The notes under the pieces: model-generated
Database searches by the model: none
Told to the model about the DNA's origin: nothing
The model's input: only the letters and a program-made list of their open reading frames with translations
Position numbers and translations under genes: made by a program
Source of the DNA: Syntrophaceae bacterium
GTDB lineage: Bacteria > Desulfobacterota > Syntrophia > Syntrophales > UBA5619
Length of the DNA stretch: 35,707 nt
Reading direction: 5' to 3'
NCBI GenBank assembly: GCA_003141195.1
Contig: PLLC01000074.1
Span: 2,679 to 38,385, forward strand
Shown: positions 15,374 to 23,704 of the stretch, one piece after another
Layout: each line of letters begins with the position of its first letter
Position numbering within the stretch: position 1 is the first letter of the stretch

Positions 15374-16325
15374 ATGAAAGTCTGTGTTCTGGGCGCCGGG
15401 GCAATGGGCAGCTCTATCGGGGGGTTGCTGGCGAATGGAGGATCGGAAGTATATTTGCTGGACACGTGGGCGGAGCACGTCGATGCGATCAACAGCCAGG
15501 GGCTGAAGCTCAGGGTGGGAGCATCCGAGATAGTGGCCAAGGTCCGGGCGGCAACGGACTGCCGGGGGATAGGGCCGGCGGACCTCATCATCGTTCTGGT
15601 GAAGTCCTTCAATACGCGGGAAGCCATTGAAAATGCCGGTCCGATCATTGGGGAGAAAACGGTGATTATGTCTCTCCAGAACGGTCTCGGCAATGAGGAA
15701 ATCATCGGGGAAGTGGTCGGGAAGGAACATGTGGTGGGTGGGAGAACATTTGCCGGCGGCTCGGTACTTGCCCCCGGGCATGTGATTGCCAGCACCACGG
15801 GTAAGCCCACCTATATTGGGGAACTCGACGGCGCGATCACGCAAAGAGTGAGCCTGATGGCCGAGGAATTCAAACGAGCCGGCTTGTTGATCACCGTGAG
15901 TTCCAATATCGTCGGGATCATGTGGGATAAGCTCTTGGTCAACGTTGCCACCGGCGCCCTCTGCGGCATCACCGGGCTGCCGTATGGCGGGCTGTACAAG
16001 ATGCCGGAGCTCAGGGACTGCGCACTCGAAGCGGTATCGGAGGGGATCGCGGTCGCAAAGGCAATGGGCGTAACGCTGTCTACGAAGGAGCCCCAGGAAG
16101 CGTGGTTCAAGGCGTCCGAAGGGCTGCCCGAGGATTTCAAACCATCCCTCCCTGCAAAGTTTAGAAAAAGGGTTGAGAACCGAGATCGATTTCATCAATG
16201 GGGCGGTCGTCAGATATGGGGAGAAATGCAAGGTTCCGACGCCTGTCAACAGGACGTTGATGGCCGGCATCAAGGGAATTGAATACCGATTGACGCAATA
16301 CGCAAAGAAAGGGGAACATATATGA
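15374..16325 (+). pseudogene. Ketopantoate reductase family (ApbA/PanE) dehydrogenase, frameshifted near the C-terminus
   Basis: The first frame (15374 to about 16150) encodes a PanE/ApbA-type protein: GAGAMG (7-12) for NADP(H), KSFNT, SLQNGLGNE, and a WDKLLVN segment with the catalytic-type Lys. After FKPSL the frame goes wrong. The expected family ending (LQSLEKG, RTEIDFINGAV, PTPVNRTL) is intact one frame over and runs to the stop at 16323-16325. One extra base near 16151, in a CCCTCCCT context, explains it. The lost part includes the catalytic Glu of the EIDFING motif, so the unshifted product should be inactive. PanE relatives act as 2-hydroxy/2-oxo acid reductases beyond pantoate synthesis. 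The corrected stop overlaps the next ATG (ATGA). Real decay and sequencing error are both possible. Confidence 0.87.
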
Positions 16326-16447
16326 AGAGGTTGATCCTGATAGGTTTCGGCGTGGTCCTCATCTCCGGCGTCTCCGGTCTCAAGGGGATGGTTTGGGCGG
16401 CGGATAGATATCCCGTAAAGCCGATCATCTTGGTGGAAGGAAAATAA
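16322..16447 (+). pseudogene. N-terminal remnant of a Bug/TctC-family receptor
   Basis: A 41-codon frame encodes a signal peptide (MKRLILIG, hydrophobic stretch, cleavage near VWAAD) followed by RYPVKPIILV. That is the characteristic first strand of mature Bug/TctC receptors of tripartite tricarboxylate transporters ('YP.KPI..IVP'). It then ends in TAA where about 290 further residues would be expected. No TctA/TctB genes are present. It overlaps the corrected end of the preceding gene by four bases, so it was once in that operon. Confidence 0.7.
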
Positions 16448-16454
16448 AGATTAA

Positions 16455-17693
16455 ATGAAGAATCTAACTATTATTTCGGATGACTTGACCGGCGCCGTGG
16501 ATTCGAGCTCGTTTTCCATGGCAAGTGGAAGTAGAGTGCGTGTTGAAATTACTTATGAAAACGATATCCTTCCTCACAACGGTCGGGAAGTGATTTCTAT
16601 TAATCTGTCTTCGAGAACCCTTAACGGCGAAGAATCCCGCAAACGGCACAAAGAGCTTGCAGCGAAGATTCGAAATCTGTCGGATCAGCTCGTCATGAAA
16701 AAAATGGATACCGGATTCCGTGGAAACGCGACATTTGAGATGGAAGGTATTATGAAAGGGCTTGGAATGGAGGTGTGTTTTGTTCTGGACCATTCTCCAT
16801 CCAGAAATACATTTACCTTATATGGAAACCAATATGTCGAAGGGGTGATTCTCCCCAAATCCGTATTCGGCAAGGAAGATCCATTAAAGCGACAACAGTC
16901 CGCCTATATTCCGGACATTTTAGCGAAAGACGCTACCCTACCGGTAGGACTTGTCGATATTGATAAAGTGAAAGGGAACCGTTTGCTGGAGGATGTTCTG
17001 GACGCGACCGAGAAAGGTTTCCAGATCCTCGTATTTGATGTGACAGGGGACGCGGACTGTTCAAAAATCATTCGTACGTTGGCCCCACATTATGCGAACG
17101 CACTTTGGGCCGGTTCCAACGGACTCGGATGGGGCCTTGCGGACTATCTGTATGGGAAGCCAAAAGAAGCCATCTACACGCCCAGGAAAGATTTGCGATG
17201 TGCATGTTTTACCGCATCTGCCTACAGCGTAGTCAGAAGACAGATAGCAGCAGCACAAAAAAGGGGATTATCAGAAGTGATCCTGGATATGGACAAAGTC
17301 GTATCAGGAGATCACTCGGCGCTTAGCGAGGCAATCCGGAACTGCCTGAAGGCAAGCGAAGGTGGAAAGTTCATCTTATCCCCTCGGCTTTCACCTGGAA
17401 AGGGTGGCGAGAAAGTGTCGGATCTGATTCTGGCCTCCATCGCGGAATGCGCTGAGAAAATCTGTGCGTCGATTGACTTCGACCGCATTGTCGTCATCGG
17501 CGGAGAAACATCATATGCAATCCTGCATGGCTTAAAAATCACAAAACTCTATCTGACTGAAAAACCTGAAACAGGGATTGGCACCGGTACGATTGGAGAC
17601 GGTCCCTATACGGGAAAGAGTTTCTCCATTAAAGGCGGCTCCATTGGATCGGAAGCTGCGCTCTGCCGGATGCTTGGCATGGAAGAGGAATAA
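16455..17693 (+). CDS. Four-carbon acid sugar kinase family (DUF1537, OtnK/DtnK-like)
   Basis: The 412-residue protein has the two-domain DUF1537 layout. The N-terminal substrate domain has ISDDLTGA (7-14) and KKMDTGFRGN, equivalent to the family's 'K.DSTLRGN'. The C-terminal nucleotide-binding domain has VIGGETS and a closing GGSIGSEAAL. Characterised members phosphorylate 3-oxo-tetronate (OtnK), D-threonate (DtnK) or related acid sugars using ATP. A class II aldolase follows 17 bases later, the standard OtnK-OtnC pairing, whose combined product is dihydroxyacetone phosphate. Base composition is clearly lower in GC than the AOR or aroA regions (51 of 120 bases in 16501-16620 by hand count), suggesting separate acquisition. 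Within-family substrate is uncertain. Confidence 0.9.
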   Translation: MKNLTIISDDLTGAVDSSSFSMASGSRVRVEITYENDILPHNGREVISINLSSRTLNGEESRKRHKELAAKIRNLSDQLVMKKMDTGFRGNATFEMEGIMKGLGMEVCFVLDHSPSRNTFTLYGNQYVEGVILPKSVFGKEDPLKRQQSAYIPDILAKDATLPVGLVDIDKVKGNRLLEDVLDATEKGFQILVFDVTGDADCSKIIRTLAPHYANALWAGSNGLGWGLADYLYGKPKEAIYTPRKDLRCACFTASAYSVVRRQIAAAQKRGLSEVILDMDKVVSGDHSALSEAIRNCLKASEGGKFILSPRLSPGKGGEKVSDLILASIAECAEKICASIDFDRIVVIGGETSYAILHGLKITKLYLTEKPETGIGTGTIGDGPYTGKSFSIKGGSIGSEAALCRMLGMEEE

Positions 17694-17710
17694 TCAAGGA
17701 GGAAATTATC

Positions 17711-18298
17711 ATGGAAAAAGAGTATAAAGACAAGGTAGCGGATATCATTAAATATTCCGTACGGGGATACGATCGTTTTTTAACGATTGCAGACAGCGGG
17801 AATGTGAGCAGCAGGTATCAGAACGGCATCCTGATAACCGCTAGCGGCGTCTCGCTCAAGGAAGTGACGGAAGACAGTGTCCTTTATGTCGGCATGGATG
17901 GGAAGACCCTTTCGAATCCGGCCGGGCTGAAACCTTCCAAAGAAACGCCGTTGCATCTGGCCATCTATCGGCTGCGTCCGGACGTGCAGAGCGTGTATCA
18001 TGTCCATCCTCCCTATGCGACGGTGTATGCGATCAAAGAGAAGGAAATTCCGTTCCTGACTTCCACGGCAAAACGCAAGATCGTAGCTACACTGCTGGTT
18101 CCTTATGCCACGCCGGGCTCAGAAGAACTCAGCCGCTATGTCAGTGACACAATTTCCAGGGAGGATCGTTCGATCCATTCGCTGCTTTTGAAGGATCATG
18201 GGATCGTAATATTTGAAAAATCTTTAGAACTGAGCTTCAATCTGGCAGAACTTTTAGAGGTGACAGCCAAAATATCCATTTTGTCAAATTTGATATGA
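17711..18298 (+). CDS. Class II aldolase/adducin family protein (OtnC-like)
   Basis: The 195-residue protein is a zinc-dependent class II (L-fuculose-phosphate-type) aldolase. Metal and catalytic residues are visible: Glu78 in SKETPLH, His97 and His99 in YHVHPP, and His163 in KDHGIV. SGNVS at 29-33 is the phosphate/substrate loop. Next to a DUF1537 kinase, family members act as 3-oxo-tetronate-4-phosphate decarboxylases or related aldolases. AAGGAGG upstream gives a strong start. It ends the low-GC two-gene unit; nested inverted repeats follow at 18321. Confidence 0.9.
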   Translation: MEKEYKDKVADIIKYSVRGYDRFLTIADSGNVSSRYQNGILITASGVSLKEVTEDSVLYVGMDGKTLSNPAGLKPSKETPLHLAIYRLRPDVQSVYHVHPPYATVYAIKEKEIPFLTSTAKRKIVATLLVPYATPGSEELSRYVSDTISREDRSIHSLLLKDHGIVIFEKSLELSFNLAELLEVTAKISILSNLI

Positions 18299-18320
18299 TT
18301 TTTATGGGAAATTGTCGAGA

Positions 18321-18371
18321 CGGACATAGAATTAAAATATCAATGATTTCCATTTGATATATGTTTGTCCG
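18321..18371. other. Nested inverted repeats after the aldolase gene
   Basis: CGGACA (18321-18326) pairs with TGTCCG (18366-18371) and, inside, ATATCAA (18337-18343) pairs with TTGATAT (18354-18360). The interior is AT-rich. It lies in the 143-base gap before the SMP-30 gene. It could be a weak terminator or a regulator-binding site; no canonical T-run follows. Confidence 0.4.
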
Positions 18372-18441
18372 AACCGGGACTGTTCAGGAATTAATCAGTA
18401 GAGGCGACGATCAGTTTAAGTTGAACCATAAAGGTTGAGAC

Positions 18442-19272
18442 ATGAATGAACGATCCGTAAGTGTTTTTGTCACCGGGTTCAAGTTTCCGGAAGGTCCTAC
18501 TTTTGATCGCGACGGTCATTTGTTTGTGGTAGATGTCGAAACAGGCGATATTTCCAAAATCTCGCCGGAAGGCCGGGTAAAAATCTTCTTCAATACGGGG
18601 GGAGCACCCAACGGAGCAAAATTCCACGCGAATGGGGATCTCTATGTGGCCGACCGTAAGATGGGGATTATCGCGATTTCTCCAAGCGGAGAGATGCGGG
18701 TGATCGTGGATCACTATCAGGGGAAGAAGTTTAACGGTCCCAATGACCTTATCTTTGATTCCAGCGGGAATCTCTATTTTACGGACCCTCACGGATCCTC
18801 CGCGGAAAATCCGTTCGGGTGTGTTTACCGGGTTTCGTCTCGCGGCGAAGTGACCCTTTTGGCCTCGGGATTGGCCTTTCCCAACGGCTTGGTCTTATCC
18901 CAGGATGAGCGGTATCTGTTTTTAGCCAATACTCGCAAAAATAGGGTCTTACGATATGTATTGGATCCGCCCCCTTTCCGAAGTTACCTATTTTCTCAGT
19001 TGAGCGGAGGGTGGGGGCCCGATGGAATGGCATTTGACGTGGCCGGGAATTTATATGTCGCTCACTATGGGGGTGGAGATGTAATCATCCTCAACCCGAA
19101 GGGAGAACCCGTTGAACGGATACCGGTAGGGGGGCTTCATCCGACAAACGTTGCATTCGGAGGGCCGGACCGCAGGATTCTGTTCGTTACCGAGGTAGGG
19201 ACTGGTGCCATCTATCGATTCAAAACGGATCACGCAGGCCTCCCGTTGTTTGGAGATATGGACATACGGTAA
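18442..19272 (+). CDS. SMP-30/gluconolactonase family protein
   Basis: The 276-residue six-bladed beta-propeller has the metal-site residues of the SMP-30/gluconolactonase family: Glu17 (FPEGP), Asn101 (GPNDL), Asn148 (FPNGL) and Asp194 (GPDGM). Family members hydrolyse sugar-acid lactones (gluconolactone, xylonolactone and others) with a divalent cation. No signal peptide is visible, so it is cytoplasmic. In this setting it would open a lactone made by one of the sugar dehydrogenases upstream. It is separated from the aldolase by 143 bases and from the aroA-like gene by 66 bases, so operon membership is unclear. Confidence 0.88.
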   Translation: MNERSVSVFVTGFKFPEGPTFDRDGHLFVVDVETGDISKISPEGRVKIFFNTGGAPNGAKFHANGDLYVADRKMGIIAISPSGEMRVIVDHYQGKKFNGPNDLIFDSSGNLYFTDPHGSSAENPFGCVYRVSSRGEVTLLASGLAFPNGLVLSQDERYLFLANTRKNRVLRYVLDPPPFRSYLFSQLSGGWGPDGMAFDVAGNLYVAHYGGGDVIILNPKGEPVERIPVGGLHPTNVAFGGPDRRILFVTEVGTGAIYRFKTDHAGLPLFGDMDIR

Positions 19273-19338
19273 AACAGGTTTTACTCTGCCGGTCTTCGAT
19301 AGCAACTGACATGCATTGAGGAGTCTGGAAAAAAATCC

Positions 19339-20607
19339 ATGAGAATGATCAGCGAGAGATCGACGCTCCGCGGCGACGTCCTGATTCCGACGAGCAAGTC
19401 GCACACCATCCGGGCGGTGACCATCGCCGGCCTGGCGCACGGGAAGTCGATCATTCACCATCCCCTGGAATCGGGTGATGGTCTTGCGGCGGCCAGGGCG
19501 GCCGGCATGTTCGGGGCCGGGATCGATCTGGGTGACTCCTGGGAGATCGAAGGGGTGGGCGGTCATCCGCGTGTGCCCGGTAACGTTGTGGATGTCGCCA
19601 ACTCCGGGACTACAATGAATTTCTGCATGGGAACGGCAAGCCTGGCGGAGGGGACGACCGTACTGAGCGGCGACCGTCAGATCGTCAGGCGCTCCGTCCA
19701 GCCGCTGATCGAGGCGCTAAACGGGCTTGGCGCGGAGGTGGTTTCGACCCGGAACAACGGTCTTCCTCCGGTCGTGGTCCGGGGGCGTCTGAAGGGGGGC
19801 AAAACGCGGCTCAGCGGGATCGTCTCCCAGTACGTTTCGAGCCTTTTGGTTCATTGTCCCCTGATCGAGAAGGATTCCGAGTTCGAGGTCTACGATGTTC
19901 ACGAGAAACCCTATATCCGGATGACTCTGAAATGGCTCGATCGTCAGGGGATCCGCTATGAATCCTCCGACGACCTGAGCCGTTTCAAACTTTTCGGGGG
20001 GCAGTCTTATTATGGCCAGGACGTGACCATCCCCGGCGATTTTTCATCCGCAACCTTTTTCCTGGTTGCGGGCGTGTTGTGTGATGCGGACATCACGCTG
20101 CTGGGGCTGGATATGAACGATGTCCAAGGGGACAAGAGGGTCGTGGCCTGTCTCCAGGAAATGGGGGCGCCGATCCGGCTTGAAAACGGGGGCGTCCATG
20201 TACGGTCGGGAGCCCTGCAGGGCATCGAGATCGACATGGCCGACATTCCGGATGCACTTCCGGCGATGGCTGTGGTGGGATGCTTTGCAAGGGGGAAGAC
20301 CGTTCTGCGCAACGCGGCCAATGCGCGGCTCAAGGAGACGGACCGGATATCGGTCATGGCCGCGGAACTGGGGCGTCTCGGCGCCCGGGTGGAAGAACTC
20401 CCCGATGGAATGATCATCCATGAAAGCAGTCTCAAGGGCTGCCCCGTCCGGGGGTACGGCGACCATCGGGTGGTGATGTCCCTGTCCGTCGCCGGCCTGG
20501 CCATCCCCGGCCGGACGGAGGTGGACACGGCGGAGGCGGTTGAGGTTACGGTTCCGAACTTTGTGCAATTGATTCAGGGTCTCGGGGGGAAGATGAACAG
20601 GGAGTAG
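19339..20607 (+). CDS. aroA: EPSP synthase family protein (AroA-like), atypical active site
   Basis: The 422-residue protein is a two-domain enolpyruvyl transferase homologous to 5-enolpyruvylshikimate-3-phosphate synthase. Conserved elements are SKSHTIR (19-25, Lys20/Arg25), NSGTT (88-92), VSQY, PGDFSSATF, RLKETDR and GDHRVVMS. Two places are unusual: the family's GTxMR Arg (E. coli Arg100) is Asn94, and the 'RPM/RPI' after the second loop is R118-S-V, keeping the PEP-binding Arg but not the Pro. A chorismate-synthase-like gene and an ABC importer follow in the same operon, unlike typical housekeeping aro clusters. It may make EPSP with altered properties or act on a related cyclic substrate. 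The ATG at 19339 is accepted; ATG 19345 is an alternative. Confidence 0.85.
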   Translation: MRMISERSTLRGDVLIPTSKSHTIRAVTIAGLAHGKSIIHHPLESGDGLAAARAAGMFGAGIDLGDSWEIEGVGGHPRVPGNVVDVANSGTTMNFCMGTASLAEGTTVLSGDRQIVRRSVQPLIEALNGLGAEVVSTRNNGLPPVVVRGRLKGGKTRLSGIVSQYVSSLLVHCPLIEKDSEFEVYDVHEKPYIRMTLKWLDRQGIRYESSDDLSRFKLFGGQSYYGQDVTIPGDFSSATFFLVAGVLCDADITLLGLDMNDVQGDKRVVACLQEMGAPIRLENGGVHVRSGALQGIEIDMADIPDALPAMAVVGCFARGKTVLRNAANARLKETDRISVMAAELGRLGARVEELPDGMIIHESSLKGCPVRGYGDHRVVMSLSVAGLAIPGRTEVDTAEAVEVTVPNFVQLIQGLGGKMNRE

Positions 20608-20712
20608 CATGCGGGATGATACGGACCGCGATTTTCTTGCGTCGCGTCTGCGGGGTCCGTTGCTCCGGAAACACGATCCTTTCCAGTTATGGCATGAAAG
20701 AAGAGGAGGGGT

Positions 20713-21873
20713 ATGCAGGGCAATACCTTTGGGCGGGTTTTCCGCGTTACGGCCGCGGGTGAATCGTACGGCCCGGCCTTACAGATCATCGTGGATGGGG
20801 TGCCTCCCGGAGTGCCCATCACCGAGACGGAAGTTCAGTATGAGCTCGACCGCCGTCGTCCGGGCCAGAGCGCCATCACCTCGCCCCGTCAGGAAAAGGA
20901 CAGGGTTCAAATCGTGGCCGGCGTTTTCGACGGCCGCACCACCGGCGCGCCGGTCGGCATGATCATCTACAACGTCGATACGGAACCCTTCCATGTCAAG
21001 CAGTATGCAAGGGTGATGGAGCGGGTGCGGCCCGGACACGCGGACTACACCTTTCATATCAAATACGGACGTTTCCGGGACTGGCGGGGCGCCGGTCGTT
21101 CCAGCGGTAGGGAGACCGCCTGCCGGGTGGCTGCCGGGGCGGTGGCCAAGAAGATTCTCGGCCGGGAAGGAATCGAGGTGCGGGGCTATACGAAAGAGAT
21201 GGCCGGAATAGCGGCCGGTTCGAACCTGACCTGGAACGACATCGTCGCCAATACGGAAACCAATATTGCCCGTTGCCCCGATCCTGCGGCGAGCGAAAGG
21301 ATGATCGCCAAGACCCTGGAGGCCGCCCAAAAAGGGGATACCGTCGGCGGGATCATTGAGGTGATCGCCCGTGGGGTCCCTGCCGGTCTGGGCGAGCAGG
21401 TCTTTGACAAGCTGACGGCCGCCCTGGCCCATGCCATGACGAGCATCGGTTCCGTCAGGGGTATCGAGTTCGGGGACGGTTTCGCGGAGGCGCGCCGGCT
21501 GGGCAGCGAAAACAACGACATCCCTTATTATGACGAGAAGGGGGTTGTTCGTTTCCGCACCAACCGCTGTGGCGGGATGCTCGGCGGAATCAGCAACGGT
21601 GACGACATCGTTTTTCGGATTGCCGTCAAGCCGACCTCAACCATCTCCATCGATCAAATGACGATCAACGTGATCCAAAAACGAAATGAAAAACTCGCTG
21701 CGGAGACGCGCCGGGACCCGACCATCGTTCCCCGAGTGGTGCCGGTGGCCGAAGCCATGACGGCGATGGTGCTGGTGGACTTTCTGATGATGTGGAACGG
21801 GTACCGTTCGCTCCGCCACGACATGGAAGGTCCCCAGATCGGGCAGGAGATATTGTCGGCGCCGGATGCGTAG
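20713..21873 (+). CDS. aroC: Chorismate synthase family protein (AroC-like) with His-to-Tyr active-site change
   Basis: The 386-residue protein aligns throughout with the FMN-dependent chorismate synthase family: GNTFG (3-7), RRRPGQ (47-52), RPGHADYT (106-113, His109 kept), GRSSGRET, NRCGGMLGGISNG, and RRDPTIVPR with its Asp. The family's near-invariant GESHG reads GESYG, so the first active-site His is Tyr19; the codon is TAC. In fungal chorismate synthase that His and the later one are both needed for catalysis. The protein is otherwise intact. Following an AroA-like enzyme with its own altered site, it could be a specialised paralogue catalysing a related 1,4-elimination, or a slow chorismate synthase. 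GAGGAGG precedes the ATG. The ABC importer starts 28 bases later. Confidence 0.9.
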   Translation: MQGNTFGRVFRVTAAGESYGPALQIIVDGVPPGVPITETEVQYELDRRRPGQSAITSPRQEKDRVQIVAGVFDGRTTGAPVGMIIYNVDTEPFHVKQYARVMERVRPGHADYTFHIKYGRFRDWRGAGRSSGRETACRVAAGAVAKKILGREGIEVRGYTKEMAGIAAGSNLTWNDIVANTETNIARCPDPAASERMIAKTLEAAQKGDTVGGIIEVIARGVPAGLGEQVFDKLTAALAHAMTSIGSVRGIEFGDGFAEARRLGSENNDIPYYDEKGVVRFRTNRCGGMLGGISNGDDIVFRIAVKPTSTISIDQMTINVIQKRNEKLAAETRRDPTIVPRVVPVAEAMTAMVLVDFLMMWNGYRSLRHDMEGPQIGQEILSAPDA

Positions 21874-21901
21874 GAGGGCGCCGAAAAACTGAGGGAATCT
21901 C

Positions 21902-22681
21902 ATGACGGTGAAGATCGAGGCAAAGGATCTGACGAAGGTCTATCCGTCCCGGAACGGGCCGATATGCGCCCTGCGCGACTTCTCCCTTCGCGTGGAGGAA
22001 GGAGAATTCGTCTGCATCGTGGGTCCCTCCGGCTGCGGGAAATCGACCTTTCTCCGGATCCTCGGAGGTCTCATCACGCCGAGTTCCGGCCGGGTCGAAC
22101 TTTTCCCGCGGGATGAGAAGGCGCCGCTCCAGAACATCGTCTTTCAGGAATATGCCATTTTCCCCTGGAAGACGGTTCTGGACAATGTGGCCTTCGGTCT
22201 GGAAATGCGCGGCGTTCCCCGGACAAAACGGCGGGAGACTGCCCGCGACTGGATCCGGAAGGTGGGCCTGGCGAAGTTTGCCGATGCCTACCCCCACCAG
22301 CTCTCCGGCGGCATGAAGCAGCGGGTGAGCATCGCCCGGGCCTTTGCGAACGATCCCGAGATTCTCCTCATGGATGAGCCCCTCGGCGCCCTCGATGCCC
22401 AGACCCGGGTCATCCTCCAGGGGGAGCTGGTCCGCCTGTGGGAGGCCTCCCGCAAGACCGTGGTCTACATCACCCACAGCATCGAGGAGTCGGTCCTCCT
22501 GGGAGACCGGATCGTTCTGATGACCGCCCATCCCGGCACGTACAAGACCGAATTTTCCGTACCCTTTGCGCGCCCCCGCAGTTTTGAGCTGACCGGCGCG
22601 CCCGAATTTGCGCGCCTGAGTTACGCCATCTGGCAGGAACTCGAAGTGGAAGTGAAGCGCACCATGGAGAAACAGTTATGA
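21902..22681 (+). CDS. ABC importer ATPase, nitrate/sulfonate/taurine type
   Basis: The 259-residue ATPase has Walker [10 protein letters not shown] (41-49), a Q-loop at FQEYAIFPW (81-89), the signature LSGGMKQR (134-141), Walker B ILLMDEP (154-160) and the switch His in YITHS. The sequence FPWKTV after the Q-loop and the overall length are typical of the SsuB/TauB/NrtD group. It energises the permease encoded next, whose ATG overlaps its stop (ATGA). Together with the receptor at 23705 it forms a complete importer placed in the same run as aroA- and aroC-like genes. Confidence 0.93.
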   Translation: MTVKIEAKDLTKVYPSRNGPICALRDFSLRVEEGEFVCIVGPSGCGKSTFLRILGGLITPSSGRVELFPRDEKAPLQNIVFQEYAIFPWKTVLDNVAFGLEMRGVPRTKRRETARDWIRKVGLAKFADAYPHQLSGGMKQRVSIARAFANDPEILLMDEPLGALDAQTRVILQGELVRLWEASRKTVVYITHSIEESVLLGDRIVLMTAHPGTYKTEFSVPFARPRSFELTGAPEFARLSYAIWQELEVEVKRTMEKQL

Positions 22682-23580
22682 GCGGATCTTGTTGGCGTAT
22701 GGCTTCCTGCACCCGGGATCGTCTTATTTCCGTCTTCTTTCCGCTGGCCCTTCTGGCCCTCTGGGAGATGGCGGTACGGCTGCAGTGGCTCGACGGGCGT
22801 TTCTTTCCTGCGCCCACGGCCGTGGCCGCGGCCCTCTGGGAGCTCACGGTCAAGGGCGAGCTTCTGGGAAAACTCTGGCTCCTGCCCGGGTTGGTCGCCG
22901 CGGGAGACTTTTCGGGCGCCCGGAAGGTGTTCGCGGAGGGGCACCTCTGGGTGAGCCTGTTCCGGATTTTCTCGGGGTTTTTTGTGGGCGCCGTTCCCGG
23001 CATCATCCTCGGGGTCGTTATGGGGATGAACCGGACGATCCGGGTCGCCCTCGACCCGGTTGTTTCGGCGGTTTACGTCCTCCCCAAGATCGCCATCCTT
23101 CCCTTGGTGATGCTGGTCTTCGGCATCGGTGAGGTGAGCAAGATCGTGATCGTCGCCATTGCCTCTTTCTTCCTTGTCCTGATCAACACCACGGTGGGTG
23201 TGCGGGACATCGAACCCATCTTCATCGAGGCGGGCAGGAACTACGGGGCTAACCGCCGGCAGATGTTTCGCCACATCATCATCCCGGCGGCTCTCCCCAT
23301 CATCTTCTCGGGCCTCCGGCTGAGCCTCGGCACCTCCCTGATCGTCATCATCGCGGCCGAATTCGTGGCTGCCAATTACGGCCTGGGCTACCTCATCTGG
23401 TTTTCCTGGCAGACCCTGCTTACGGAAAACATGTTCGCCGGCCTCGTGGTCATCATGATCCTCGGGGCGCTGTTCACGAGCGGTCTCCAGGCCCTGGAAC
23501 GGCGGCTCATGCCCTGGCAGAGGGAGGAGATGCCGGCCTCTGCCGACGGGGCGGATGTGGGAGGAACGGGCAAGGTATGA
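22678..23580 (+). CDS. ABC importer permease, nitrate/sulfonate/taurine type
   Basis: The 300-residue integral membrane protein has several hydrophobic helices and the ABC-permease coupling (EAA) loop EAGRNYGANRRQMFRHI followed by IPAALP, near residues 182-204. It belongs to the SsuC/TauC/ThiX group. The N-terminal region carries an inserted-looking segment (residues about 50-85, TVKGELLGKLWLLPG) before the conserved core, as in many family members. Translationally coupled to the ATPase through a four-base overlap. Substrate is presumably that of the receptor downstream. Confidence 0.92.
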   Translation: MSGSCWRMASCTRDRLISVFFPLALLALWEMAVRLQWLDGRFFPAPTAVAAALWELTVKGELLGKLWLLPGLVAAGDFSGARKVFAEGHLWVSLFRIFSGFFVGAVPGIILGVVMGMNRTIRVALDPVVSAVYVLPKIAILPLVMLVFGIGEVSKIVIVAIASFFLVLINTTVGVRDIEPIFIEAGRNYGANRRQMFRHIIIPAALPIIFSGLRLSLGTSLIVIIAAEFVAANYGLGYLIWFSWQTLLTENMFAGLVVIMILGALFTSGLQALERRLMPWQREEMPASADGADVGGTGKV

Positions 23581-23704
23581 CGCCGGGAGGGCGCCTGTTG
23601 CGCACCCACCGGTCAACATATTCCCTTCGCGTCCCCTGACGTGGACCGGTTGTCCGGGGCGGAGGATGGCGAAGGGAGAACAGGGGAAAACAAGGGAGGG
23701 CATG

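Noticed and set aside
20609-20962. Possible extra gene in the gap between the aroA-like and aroC-like genes
   Set aside because: It overlaps the aroC-like gene in another frame, has no convincing ribosome-binding site and no recognisable domain; the 105-base gap appears non-coding.
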